64,000 nt of DNA from Alphaproteobacteria bacterium. Lineage in GTDB: Bacteria > Pseudomonadota > Alphaproteobacteria > Micropepsales > Micropepsaceae. The notes under the pieces were generated by a model. That model was given only the letters and a program-made list of their open reading frames with translations, was not told where the DNA came from and made no database searches. This document shows, piece by piece, positions 54,785-63,441 of the stretch. Both the position numbers and the translations under genes were made by a program. The stretch lies in NCBI GenBank assembly GCA_947474645.1, contig CANJJD010000010.1, positions 1 through 64,000 of the forward strand, written 5' to 3'. The stretch's first letter is position 1, and every line of letters starts with the position of its first letter.

Positions 54785-56340
54785 GTTTTCTGGCGCGAAC
54801 CGGCGACTGGATTCGCGGGGCTGGCGGCCGGCGGGGTTTTCTGCTGGCCTTCGCCGCGGGCGCAGTCTCGGCATGCGGCTTCGCACCGCTGCAATTTTTT
54901 CCCGCGCTTCTTGTCGGCTATGCCGTGCTGGTGCTGCTGTTGGACGGGGCCGATGGCGGGCCCAAGCCGGTGCGGCGCGGTGCGGCGCTGGGCTGGGCCT
55001 TCTTCTTCGGCCAGTTTCTGGTGGGGCTGCACTGGATCGTCTATCCCTTCCTGATCTATCCCGACGCCAATCTGTGGCAATTGCCCTTCGCGCTTTTCCT
55101 GCCCGCCGGGCTGGCGCTGTTCGGGGCGCTGGCCGCAAGCCTGGCCATGTATTTCTGGCAGGACGGTTCCGGCCGCATCTTCATCTTCGCCGTCATGCTG
55201 GCGGCAAGCGAATGGCTGCGCGGCCATATCTTCACCGGCTTTCCCTGGAATCTCTCCGCCTATGGCTGGGGCGCCAGCCTGGCGCTGCTGCAATCGGCCG
55301 GCCTGGTGGGCGCCTATGGCCTGTCGCTGCTGACCATCCTGTTCGGCGCCTCGCTGGCCGAACTGGCGGCGCGGCGCTGGCAGTTGCCGGCGGCGATGTT
55401 GCTGCTGTTTGCGGCGCTATGGGGCTTTGGCGCCTGGCGGCTGTCGGCCGCGCCCATTGAGAATGTGCCCGGCGTCAGCATCCGGCTGGCGCAGCCCAAT
55501 ATCCCGCAAGCGGAAAAATATGTCCGTCGCCTGATCCTGCGCAATTGGCAGCGGCTCATCACCCTCAGCACGCGGCCCGGGCAGGTCACGCATATTGTAT
55601 GGCCGGAAGCCGCCACCGGCTTTCCCGTGGCGCGCGCGGCCGGCGCGCTGGACCAGATCGGCCTGTTCACCGCGCGCGGCCAGACATTGATCACCGGCTC
55701 CGACCGCTTTATCCGCGATGCCAAGGGCCTCACCGCCTATAACAGCCTTTATCTGTTCGCGCCCGGCGGCGGCTTGCCCCAGACCTATGACAAATTCCAT
55801 CTGGTGCCGTTCGGCGAATATCTGCCGCTGACCGGGCTGCTCAGCAGCATCGGCCTCAGCCAGCTTGCGGTGGGCCCCGGCTTCAGCGCCGGCGACCATC
55901 CCCATGTGCTGGACGCACGCCCTGCGCCGCCGGTGACGCCGCTGATCTGCTATGAAGTGATCTTTCCCCATGCCGTGACCGATCCCAAAGCCCCGCGTCC
56001 TGGTTGGCTTGTCAACATCACCGATGATTCCTGGTTCGGTCCCTGGGCCGGCCCGCACCAGCATCTGCTGAGCGCGCAAGTCCGCGCCATCGAGGAAGGC
56101 TTGCCGATCGCGCGCGCCGCCAATACCGGCATCAGCGCGATGATCGACGCCAATGGCCGCGTGCGCGCGAGGTTGGCGCTGAACAGCATGGGCGTGGTGG
56201 ATGCGCCCTTGCCGCGGGCACTGGCGCCGACGCTTTATGCGCGTTTCGGCGATCTTCTGTTCCTGGCGCTGCTGGTTGCCGCTGCTGCTGCCGCATCCGG
56301 GTTAGGTTCGGTTAAGCTTCGCGCCAAAGAGCGAAATTAA
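54781..56340 (+). CDS. lnt: Apolipoprotein N-acyltransferase
   Basis: Lnt adds the third acyl chain to lipoproteins at the inner membrane. The 519-residue protein has several N-terminal membrane helices and a carbon-nitrogen hydrolase domain with the catalytic triad visible: Glu in VWPEAATGFP, Lys in YDKFHLVPFGEY and Cys in LICYEVIFP. It would process the window's own lipoproteins (MltA, the LpoA-like activator). Confidence 0.96.
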   Translation: MSFLARTGDWIRGAGGRRGFLLAFAAGAVSACGFAPLQFFPALLVGYAVLVLLLDGADGGPKPVRRGAALGWAFFFGQFLVGLHWIVYPFLIYPDANLWQLPFALFLPAGLALFGALAASLAMYFWQDGSGRIFIFAVMLAASEWLRGHIFTGFPWNLSAYGWGASLALLQSAGLVGAYGLSLLTILFGASLAELAARRWQLPAAMLLLFAALWGFGAWRLSAAPIENVPGVSIRLAQPNIPQAEKYVRRLILRNWQRLITLSTRPGQVTHIVWPEAATGFPVARAAGALDQIGLFTARGQTLITGSDRFIRDAKGLTAYNSLYLFAPGGGLPQTYDKFHLVPFGEYLPLTGLLSSIGLSQLAVGPGFSAGDHPHVLDARPAPPVTPLICYEVIFPHAVTDPKAPRPGWLVNITDDSWFGPWAGPHQHLLSAQVRAIEEGLPIARAANTGISAMIDANGRVRARLALNSMGVVDAPLPRALAPTLYARFGDLLFLALLVAAAAAASGLGSVKLRAKERN

Positions 56341-56402
56341 CTGTTCCAGTTCGATGACAGATGGGGCAAGTTCCCGCCGTCAATGATTTGAGAACAAAAA
56401 CA

Positions 56403-56798
56403 GTGGCGAAAAAACAGGCCAATCCCATCGACATCCAGGTCGGCAATCGCGTGCGCATCCGGCGCATGCTGATCGGCATGAGCCAGGAACGGTTGGGAGA
56501 TTTGCTGGGCCTGACATTCCAGCAAGTGCAGAAATACGAAAAAGGCGTGAACCGCATCGGCGCCGGCCGGCTGTTTGAAGTCTCGCGCATCCTCAATGTG
56601 CCGGTGGATTTCTTTTATGAAGGCGTCGCCGCGGCGGGCCAGCCCGAATCCGACGGCGCGCCGGTGATGGAATTCGTCTCCAGCGGCGAGGGGCTTCAGC
56701 TTGCCCTGGCCTTCATGAAGATCAAGGACACCAAGGTGCGCAAGCGCATGCTGGATCTGGTGAAGAGCCTGGCGGAAGAAGAAGAGCAGAAGAGCTAG
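56403..56798 (+). CDS. XRE-family HTH regulator
   Basis: This 131-residue regulator is typical of the one that follows lnt in alphaproteobacteria. The HTH is NRVRIRRMLIGMSQERLGDLLGLTFQQVQKYEKG, with FFYEG after it and a C-terminal helical tail (KIKDTKVRKRMLDLVKSL). The start is taken as GTG at 56403 (MAKKQANPIDIQVG); the upstream open frame does not resemble the family. metK, which usually follows, is absent. Its TAG is shared with hisE as CTAG. Confidence 0.9.
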   Translation: MAKKQANPIDIQVGNRVRIRRMLIGMSQERLGDLLGLTFQQVQKYEKGVNRIGAGRLFEVSRILNVPVDFFYEGVAAAGQPESDGAPVMEFVSSGEGLQLALAFMKIKDTKVRKRMLDLVKSLAEEEEQKS

Positions 56799-57112
56799 CC
56801 TTTGCGGCCGGCCTTTTCTTCCAGGCCCGACATCGCCTCGCGCGCCCGCAGCACCGCATAAACATCTTCAGGCGTGATGCCGCTGGCCGCCCACAACACC
56901 GCCAGGTGATACAGGACGTCGGCGGATTCCTTGGCCAGCTCGGTCTTGTCCTGTTGGATGGCGGCGATCACCGTTTCAGTGGCTTCCTCGCCGAATTTCC
57001 GGGCGCACTTTTCCACCCCCGCCGCCAGCAGCTTGGCGGTATAGGACTGGCCGGGGTCGGCATCCTTGCGGGATGCGATGGTGGCGAACAATCTGTCGAG
57101 GCCTTCGGACAT
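56795..57112 (-). CDS. hisE: Phosphoribosyl-ATP diphosphatase
   Basis: HisE hydrolyses PR-ATP to PR-AMP, step two of histidine synthesis. The 105-residue MazG-fold protein has KFGEEATETVIAAI and KESADVLYHLAVL, which carry the metal-binding acidic residues. It usually lies beside hisF; here it stands alone next to gluQ. Confidence 0.94.
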   Translation of the reverse strand: MSEGLDRLFATIASRKDADPGQSYTAKLLAAGVEKCARKFGEEATETVIAAIQQDKTELAKESADVLYHLAVLWAASGITPEDVYAVLRAREAMSGLEEKAGRKG

Positions 57113-57138
57113 GGCTGCTCCCTAGCACAAGCTCCGCA

Positions 57139-57957
57139 TCAAAGGCCAATTCTGGCTCTTATGTCGGCGGAGGTGGCGCCCGCCTCGCGCAGGCTTTCCA
57201 GGCTGACGGCGCCGTCGCGCTTGGAAAATTTCCTGCCGTTCTCGTCCAGCACCAGCGGGTGATGCGCATAGCTGGGTTCGGGCAGTTTCAGAAGCGCCTG
57301 CAGCAGCCGCTGGATATGGGTGGCGGGCAGCAGGTCCTCGCCGCGCGTCACCAGGCTGACCAGCTGATGGGCGTCATCCATCACCACCGCCAGATGGTAG
57401 GAAGTGGGCATGTCCTTCCTCGCAATCACGATGTCGCCGAAGCGCATGGGATCCACCGCATGGCGCAGGCCCCGTTCCAGGAAGGTCAGCGGCCCCACCA
57501 GCGCTGCCGCGCGTGCCACGTCCAGCCGCAAGGCATGGCCTTCACCGGCCGCGATGCGCGCCATGCCTTCATCGCGCGACAGGTTGCGGCAGGTGCCGGG
57601 ATAAAGCGGCCCGTCGGGACCGTGCTGGGCCTCGCCGGCGCGGGCGATCTCGGTAGCGATCTCGGCCCGGGTGCAGAAGCAGGGATAGACCAGCCCGCGC
57701 GCCTTCAGGTTCACCAGCGCCTCGGCATAGGCGCCCATGCGGGTGGATTGGCGCATGGTGGGCTCGTCCCAGCTCAGCCCCAGCCATTTCAGGTCATAGA
57801 AAATCGCCAGGATGAATTGATCGCGGCTGCGGCCCTTGTCGATGTCCTCGATCCGCAGCAGGAAGTCGTCGCCGCTCTCATGGGCGGTGATGGCGGCATA
57901 GGCATGGCCCAGATGCAAAGGGCCGGTTGGACTGGGTGCGAACCTTGTGACAATCAT
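57139..57957 (-). CDS. gluQ: Glutamyl-Q tRNA(Asp) synthetase
   Basis: GluQ-RS attaches glutamate to the queuosine of tRNA-Asp. The 272-residue protein is a truncated class I glutamyl-tRNA synthetase with TRFAPSPTGPLHLGHAY (HIGH), the FCTRAEI cysteines and the KMSKS equivalent KFSKRDG. It lacks the anticodon-binding domain. Only 29 bases separate it from the divergent esterase gene. Confidence 0.94.
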   Translation of the reverse strand: MIVTRFAPSPTGPLHLGHAYAAITAHESGDDFLLRIEDIDKGRSRDQFILAIFYDLKWLGLSWDEPTMRQSTRMGAYAEALVNLKARGLVYPCFCTRAEIATEIARAGEAQHGPDGPLYPGTCRNLSRDEGMARIAAGEGHALRLDVARAAALVGPLTFLERGLRHAVDPMRFGDIVIARKDMPTSYHLAVVMDDAHQLVSLVTRGEDLLPATHIQRLLQALLKLPEPSYAHHPLVLDENGRKFSKRDGAVSLESLREAGATSADIRARIGL

Positions 57958-57986
57958 CGTGCCGAGTTTAACCGATAGAAACGCTC

Positions 57987-58679
57987 ATGCCACTTACCGG
58001 TCCCACCCTTGCGCCCGCGCGCGGCCCCGCCACCCATCTGGTGGTGCTGGTGCATGGCTATGGCGCAGACGGCCAGGACCTGATCGGCCTGGCCAATCAC
58101 TGGCAGGGGCTGCTGCCGACCGTGGCCTTCGCGGCGCCCAATGCGCCGACCCCCGTTCCCGGCAGCCCGGGCTTTCAATGGTTTCCCATTTCCCGCATCG
58201 ACCCGCACGAAATGCAGAAGGGCGTCGAAGTCGCCGGTCCCCAGCTCGACGAATATCTGGACGGCGAACTGGCGCGGCTGGGCCTGCCGCCGGAGAACCT
58301 CGCCTTGGTGGGATTTTCCCAAGGCACCATGCTGTCCTTGCATGTCGGTTTGCGCCGCAAGGTACAGCCGGCGGCGATTGTGGGATTCTCCGGGATGCTG
58401 GCGGGCGCCCTGCCCCAATCTTCTGAATCGGGGGGCGAGCTTGCGCCTATCCTGCTCACCCATGGCGAAAGCGACCAGGTGATCCCACCCCAGGCCATGT
58501 TCCTGGCCGCCACCCAGTTGGGCGCGGCCGGCGCGCGGGTGCAATGGCATCTGGCGCGGGGCATGGGCCATGGCATCGATCCCGAAGGCCTCAGCCTTGC
58601 CGGGAATTTCCTGGACCTGGCGTTCCGCGGGTTGTTGAAAAGCCACGGGCCCGGCACTTGCGTCCTCAAACCGTCATGA
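57987..58679 (+). CDS. Carboxylesterase/phospholipase-type alpha/beta hydrolase
   Basis: This 230-residue alpha/beta hydrolase has LVVLVHGYGADG at the oxyanion hole, GFSQGTM with the nucleophile Ser, THGESDQVIP with the Asp and GMGHGID with the catalytic His. It resembles YpfH/acyl-protein thioesterase-like carboxylesterases. Substrate open. Confidence 0.88.
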   Translation: MPLTGPTLAPARGPATHLVVLVHGYGADGQDLIGLANHWQGLLPTVAFAAPNAPTPVPGSPGFQWFPISRIDPHEMQKGVEVAGPQLDEYLDGELARLGLPPENLALVGFSQGTMLSLHVGLRRKVQPAAIVGFSGMLAGALPQSSESGGELAPILLTHGESDQVIPPQAMFLAATQLGAAGARVQWHLARGMGHGIDPEGLSLAGNFLDLAFRGLLKSHGPGTCVLKPS

Positions 58680-58766
58680 CGAATCGGCTAGCCTCTTGAG
58701 ACATTGCCGGGCTTGGCCCTAAGGTTCAGGCCTTAAAGGGGGAAGTGCTTTCACAGGATCTGATCC

Positions 58767-59336
58767 GTGCTAGCCGTCGCAACCGTCCCAAGAGCCGCCA
58801 GCCATTGTCCGGCGCTGGTGCTCAACGCCGATCATCGGCCCCTCAGTTATTATCCGCTGTCGCTCTGGTCGTGGCAGGACACCATCAAGGCGGTGTTCCT
58901 GGAGCGGGTCACCATCCTGGAAGAATATGACCGGGTGGTACGCTCGGCGCGTTTTGAGATGAAGCTGCCCTCGGTGGTGTCGCTCAAGACCTATATCCGG
59001 CCCGCACGACGCCCCGCCTTCACTCGGTTCAATGTCTTCCTGCGCGACCAGTTCGAATGCCAGTATTGCGGCGATCCCAAGGACCTGACCTTCGATCACG
59101 TGATCCCGCGCAGCAAGGGCGGCCGCACCACCTGGGAAAATGTCGTCACCGCCTGTTCGCCTTGCAACCTCACCAAGGGCGGGCGCATGCCGGGTCAGGC
59201 TAAAATGCATCCGCGCATCCGGCCGCACCAGCCCACAGTGATCGAGCTGCGCGAACATGGCCGCAGGTTTCCGCCGAATTATCTGCACGATAGCTGGGCG
59301 GACTATTTGTATTGGGATTCCGAGTTGGAGCCGTAG
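58767..59336 (+). CDS. HNH endonuclease family protein
   Basis: This 189-residue protein has an N-terminal domain beginning ALVLNADHRPLSYYPLSLWSW and a C-terminal HNH motif with zinc cysteines: CQYCGD, then FDHVIPRSKGG, W-E-N-V, CSPCN. It is a widely conserved chromosomal HNH protein, not an obvious phage or homing enzyme; role unknown. GTG start at 58767. Confidence 0.85.
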   Translation: MLAVATVPRAASHCPALVLNADHRPLSYYPLSLWSWQDTIKAVFLERVTILEEYDRVVRSARFEMKLPSVVSLKTYIRPARRPAFTRFNVFLRDQFECQYCGDPKDLTFDHVIPRSKGGRTTWENVVTACSPCNLTKGGRMPGQAKMHPRIRPHQPTVIELREHGRRFPPNYLHDSWADYLYWDSELEP

Positions 59337-59343
59337 GCCCTGT

Positions 59344-59407
59344 TGTCATTCCCGCGCAAGCGGGAATCCAGCGGCGCTTCTGGATGCCCGCTTGCGCGGG
59401 CATGACA
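59344..59407. repeat. Composite palindromic repeat (TGTCAT...ATCCAG / CTGGAT...ATGACA), copy 2
   Basis: Left half TGTCAT-TCCCGC-GCAA-GCGGGA-ATCCAG, right half CTGGAT-GCCCGC-TTGC-GCGGGC-ATGACA, with only 8 bases between. The flanks match those of 10790-10892 while the stems differ, keeping complementarity. It separates the convergent HNH and coq7 genes and could end both transcripts. Confidence 0.8.
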
Positions 59408-59411
59408 AGTT

Positions 59412-59966
59412 TTAGATGCGCTCCGACAATTTGATCGCGATCCTGCAACCCGCCTTGATGGTTTCGCTCAGTAGCTTGTAGCCCGGCGCCTGTTCGGCGC
59501 CTTGCGCGATGGCGGTTTCGCGGTGGGCGGCCTCGTCGGCGCGGAAATCCTCGATCGAGCTTTTCAGCGCCGGATCCTTGTCCTCCAGCGCCGCGATTTG
59601 GGCGGCGTAATGTTCGTCAATCACTTCTTCCACTGCGGCGGTGCAGGCGAAGGCGGCCTTTTCGCCCAGCGCGGCGGTGGCTGCGCCCAGGGCAAAGCCG
59701 GCGATGCGCCATACCGGCTCCAGCGCGGTGGGCCGCACTTTGCGTTCATTCACCAGCTTGTCGAACGCCTTCAAGTGCCGCTGTTCCTGCTCGGCCATGT
59801 GGGTGATGGTCGCCACGCTGGCCTCGGTACCCTTGCGCCGCTTCAGCACCGCAAGCTGGCCTTCATAGATGCGCACCGCGCCATATTCGCCGGCATGATC
59901 CACCCGGATCATGGATTCGATGTCGGCGGCGGCGCCGGGGGCGGAGGGTCTGGATTTACGCGGCAT
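59412..59966 (-). CDS. coq7: Demethoxyubiquinone hydroxylase Coq7
   Basis: This diiron monooxygenase performs the last ring hydroxylation in ubiquinone synthesis. The 184-residue protein has two iron-binding repeats: MIRVDHAGEYGAVRIYEGQL with EQEQRHLKAFD, and VEEVIDEHYAAQI with DEAAHRETAI. It overlaps dsbB by 11 bases on the same strand. Confidence 0.94.
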   Translation of the reverse strand: MPRKSRPSAPGAAADIESMIRVDHAGEYGAVRIYEGQLAVLKRRKGTEASVATITHMAEQEQRHLKAFDKLVNERKVRPTALEPVWRIAGFALGAATAALGEKAAFACTAAVEEVIDEHYAAQIAALEDKDPALKSSIEDFRADEAAHRETAIAQGAEQAPGYKLLSETIKAGCRIAIKLSERI

Positions 59967-60552
59967 GTTTGCGGCCCAGAAGGGATACGCCGGTCCCGGC
60001 GATCAGGAAAGAAAAGATGGCGTTATAGGCCGGCATCGCCAGGCCGAACAGGAACCAGGTGGCGATGTCACAGCGTATCGGCGGCGGCGGGGCGCCCGAG
60101 CCCAGAATATAGCGCGGCGCGGTACAGCCCTGCGGCCCCGGCAGGATGTGATACTGCATGCCGGTCTGGTAGGCGCCGATCAGGCCGGACACCGCAACCA
60201 GCGCGATCACCATCATCGCCAGCATGCGCGCATCTTTCTTCCATAGCGCCGCGGTGACCGCCGCACTGATGACCAGGATCAACAGCTTGGCTTGCCAGAC
60301 GCCCAGCATGTCCCATTGCCATGCCGCCGCCAGCGCAACCAGCGCGCCGAGCGCCATGGTGACGGTGGCCAGCTTGTCGCTCCGCACCACGCCGATCAGG
60401 CCGAGCGCGGCGGCGGCGATATGCGGCCAGCGCTGCCAGTGGCACATCTCGCATGGTGGAAGATGCTGAAGATATTGGAAACCAAGCGCACCCAGAATCA
60501 GCGCCGCTGCGCCGGCGCCCACCCCTCTTGCAATATGTTCATCACGCATCAT
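59956..60552 (-). CDS. dsbB: Disulfide bond formation protein B (DsbB family)
   Basis: DsbB reoxidises DsbA using quinone. The 198-residue protein has four membrane helices, the first redox pair in PPCEMCHWQRWPH, and the second pair flanking a Pro-rich loop (GCTAPRYILG...RCDIATW). I choose the ATG at 60550-60552 (MMRDEHIARG); the frame stays open to 60642 but the extra part overlaps the divergent gene's start. Confidence 0.9.
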   Translation of the reverse strand: MMRDEHIARGVGAGAAALILGALGFQYLQHLPPCEMCHWQRWPHIAAAALGLIGVVRSDKLATVTMALGALVALAAAWQWDMLGVWQAKLLILVISAAVTAALWKKDARMLAMMVIALVAVSGLIGAYQTGMQYHILPGPQGCTAPRYILGSGAPPPPIRCDIATWFLFGLAMPAYNAIFSFLIAGTGVSLLGRKHAA

Positions 60553-60628
60553 CACGGGAGATTTTCTTTCGACCCGGCGGGAAACCGGAGTACAAATATC
60601 ACTCATCCGTGCGCCACAGGCAAACCTC

Positions 60629-61354
60629 GTGTTGTTCCGCAAACCGCCCGTTCCCCGTCATGAATTGCTGAAAATCGACGGCCGCGAGCTGGAAGTAAGG
60701 CTGCGCCTCAACCCCCGCGCCCGGCGCATGATCGTCAAGGTCAATCCCGCCACCGGCGAAGTCAGCGTCACCGCGCCGTCGCGGCGAGGCCTGGCGCATG
60801 CGATGGATTTCGCGCGAGGGCAGCAGGACTGGATCAAGGAACAACTCGCCAAGGTGCCCGGACCCGTGTTGCTGGGCGCCGGCATAACCATTCCATTTCA
60901 CGGCGTGCCGCACCAAATCCGCGCCGCCGCCAAGGGCCCGGCCCCGGTATGGGCCGAGGACGGCGTGATCTGGGTGCGGGGCCGCGAGGCGCATGCATCG
61001 CGCCGGGTACTGGATTTCCTCAAGAAGGAAGCGCGCACGGCGCTGGAGGCGCGTGTGGTGGACCATGCCCCCCGGCTGGCCACCAAGCCGTCGCGCATCA
61101 CCGTGCGCGACACTGCCAGCCGCTGGGGCTCCTGTTCCTCGGGCCGCTCGCTGTCCTTTTCCTGGCGCCTGATATTGGCCCCGTCCTTCGTGCTGGATTA
61201 TGTGGTGGCGCATGAAGTGGCACATTTGCGGGAAATGAATCACGGCCCCAGCTTCTGGGCGCATGTGAAAAGCCTGGTCGCCGACATCAAGACGCCGCAA
61301 GCCTGGCTCAAGAAAAACGGCCGCGAGCTGCAGCGCTACGCCGTGAAGGCTTAG
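60629..61354 (+). CDS. YgjP/DUF45-type metal-dependent hydrolase
   Basis: This 241-residue protein has the zinc motif VAHEVAHLREMNH preceded by SRWGSCSSGRSLSFSWRLI, both hallmarks of the YgjP-like metallopeptidase domain. GTG start at 60629. Target unknown. It ends 30 bases before the convergent PBP1A gene. Confidence 0.88.
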   Translation: MLFRKPPVPRHELLKIDGRELEVRLRLNPRARRMIVKVNPATGEVSVTAPSRRGLAHAMDFARGQQDWIKEQLAKVPGPVLLGAGITIPFHGVPHQIRAAAKGPAPVWAEDGVIWVRGREAHASRRVLDFLKKEARTALEARVVDHAPRLATKPSRITVRDTASRWGSCSSGRSLSFSWRLILAPSFVLDYVVAHEVAHLREMNHGPSFWAHVKSLVADIKTPQAWLKKNGRELQRYAVKA

Positions 61355-61383
61355 AAGCGTAGGCGAGAGCCGGAGCGACCAAA

Positions 61384-63390
61384 TTAGGTCCCGCCGAATA
61401 ACCCGTTGAGCAGGCGCTGGAAGGTATCGGGCTTGGATTTTTCTTCCACAGGCGCTGCCGCCGGCTCTTCTGCCGGCACATCCGCCGAAGCCAGCAAGGT
61501 ACTTCCCGTCAGCGGACGCGGGGGCAGGCTTTGTTCAGCATCGCTCATGAAGGCGCGGAACATGCGCGCCGGCAGGGCGCCGCCGGGGGCCTTGAGCATC
61601 GGCGCGTTATTGTCATTGCCGGTCCACACACCGCAGACCAGGTCGGCGGTGAAGCCGACAAACCAGGCATCGTGGAAATCCTGGGTGGTGCCGGTCTTGC
61701 CGGCGGTGGGCCGGTCGTCCAGCCGCCCCGCCTTGCCGGTGCCGGTGGCGGTGACTTCGCTCATCAGCCGCGTCATCGCGATATTGTCGTCAGCGCTCAT
61801 CACCGCGCCCCAGCCGGCGGCCTTGCGCTGATACAAAATCGTGCCGGAGCGTGTCTTGACCCGCAGCACGCCGAACGGCGTCACGCCATTGCCGCCATTG
61901 GCGAAGGGCGCATAGGCGCCGGTCAATTCCAGCGGCGTCACGCCGGAGGTGCCTAGCGCCAGGGATGACACTTCCATCATCGGCGAGGCGATGCCCAGCC
62001 GCCGCGCGGTGCGCGCCACTTCCTTGGGACCGACTTCCGCGGTGAGCTGGGCGGCGACGGAGTTGGAGGAGGCCGCAAAGGCCTGGAGCAACGGCATCCG
62101 GCCCTTGAAACGGTCTTCAAAATTGGTGGGCTGCCAGCCTTTAATGTTCACCGGCCCGTCATTCACAATTTCATCCAGCGTGTGGCCGTGCTCCAGGGCG
62201 GTCAGATAGACGAAAGGCTTGAAGGCGCTGCCCGGCTGGCGCACCGCATCGGTAGCGCGGTTGAAACCTGACCCGCCATAGGTCCTGCCGCCCACCATGG
62301 CGCGCACCGCGCCGTCCGGCGTCATCGCCACCAGTGCCGCCTGGCGGACATTGAGCTTGTCGCCTTCGCTGTCCAACCCATTGGTCACCGCGCGTTCCGC
62401 CATGGCCTGGGTTTCCAGATCGAAGCTGGTCTCCACGATCACCGGCTCGGCGGACGGCTCTACCACCTCGCCCAGATGCGCCATGATCCAGTCGGCAAAC
62501 CAGCCTGAACCCGGCGTGGCGTTGGCGCGCAGGATGCGCGGCCGCGTCGCCGCCGCCAGGCTCTGTGTGTTTTCGTCGATATAACCGCCATCCTGCATGG
62601 CCTTCAGCACAAGCTGGGCGCGCTTCAGCCCGGCATCAATGTCGGACAGGGGATTGTAGCGAGCCGGCGCCTTGACGCTGCCGGCGATCATAGCCGCCTC
62701 GGTCAGGCCCAGCTCGGAGGCATGCTTGCCGAAGAATTTCTGCGACGCGGCCTCGATGCCATACGCGCCGGCGCCGAAATACACGCGGTTGAGATAAAGG
62801 GTGAGGATCTGGTTCTTGGTATAGCGGCGCTCCAGATACAGCGCCAGCATGGCTTCCTGCATCTTGCGCTCAAGGGTGCGGTTGGCTGACAGGAACAGGT
62901 TCTTGGCCAACTGCTGCGTCAGGGTGGAACCACCCTGGACGACATGACCGGCCATGGCGTTGTTGAAGGCGGCGCGACCCAGGCCGATGGGATCGACGCC
63001 GAAGTGGGAGCGGAAGCGCCGGTCTTCGATCGCAATGAAAGCGTTCGGGACATACTCCGGCAGGTCTTCGGCCCGCACCATCTGCCCTTGCGTCAGGCCG
63101 CGCCGCGCGATCATGCGGCCGCGGTCATCCAGAATGGTGATGTCCTGCGACGGGCCGCTGACCATCAGGTTGCCCACATCGGGCAGGTTGGACAGGAAAT
63201 GCGAGAAGAACAGCCCGCCGAAAATCAGGCCCCAGGCGCCCAGCATCAGCAGAATATAGGGCCAGGTGGCGCGCGCCTTGGACTTGGGACCCTTGGAAGC
63301 TTTTGAGGGTGGCGGGCCGCCTTCGGCGCGGGTTCCCGGCGCGCGGGTCTTCTTGCGCGGCGCGTCCGGTTTGGGGGGGTGTCTGCCCAT
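61384..63390 (-). CDS. Bifunctional penicillin-binding protein, PBP1A type
   Basis: This 668-residue class A PBP has a long basic/proline-rich cytoplasmic tail, one membrane helix (about 45-68), a glycosyltransferase domain ([12 protein letters not shown] with the catalytic Glu, [27 protein letters not shown]), and a transpeptidase domain with SxxK in PGSAFKPFV, SxN in ASSNS and KTGTT. A Pro/Ala-rich C-terminal tail follows. The LpoA-like lipoprotein at 18 kb is a plausible activator. Confidence 0.93.
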   Translation of the reverse strand: MGRHPPKPDAPRKKTRAPGTRAEGGPPPSKASKGPKSKARATWPYILLMLGAWGLIFGGLFFSHFLSNLPDVGNLMVSGPSQDITILDDRGRMIARRGLTQGQMVRAEDLPEYVPNAFIAIEDRRFRSHFGVDPIGLGRAAFNNAMAGHVVQGGSTLTQQLAKNLFLSANRTLERKMQEAMLALYLERRYTKNQILTLYLNRVYFGAGAYGIEAASQKFFGKHASELGLTEAAMIAGSVKAPARYNPLSDIDAGLKRAQLVLKAMQDGGYIDENTQSLAAATRPRILRANATPGSGWFADWIMAHLGEVVEPSAEPVIVETSFDLETQAMAERAVTNGLDSEGDKLNVRQAALVAMTPDGAVRAMVGGRTYGGSGFNRATDAVRQPGSAFKPFVYLTALEHGHTLDEIVNDGPVNIKGWQPTNFEDRFKGRMPLLQAFAASSNSVAAQLTAEVGPKEVARTARRLGIASPMMEVSSLALGTSGVTPLELTGAYAPFANGGNGVTPFGVLRVKTRSGTILYQRKAAGWGAVMSADDNIAMTRLMSEVTATGTGKAGRLDDRPTAGKTGTTQDFHDAWFVGFTADLVCGVWTGNDNNAPMLKAPGGALPARMFRAFMSDAEQSLPPRPLTGSTLLASADVPAEEPAAAPVEEKSKPDTFQRLLNGLFGGT

Positions 63391-63441
63391 GCCCCTGTTC
63401 TAGGGACCGGCAGGTTAATGGGAGTTAAACAAGTCTGGGCG

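Noticed and set aside
57073-57978. 301-codon open frame opposite gluQ
   Set aside because: The minus strand has HIGH and KFSKR motifs of GluQ-RS; the plus frame is low-complexity shadow.
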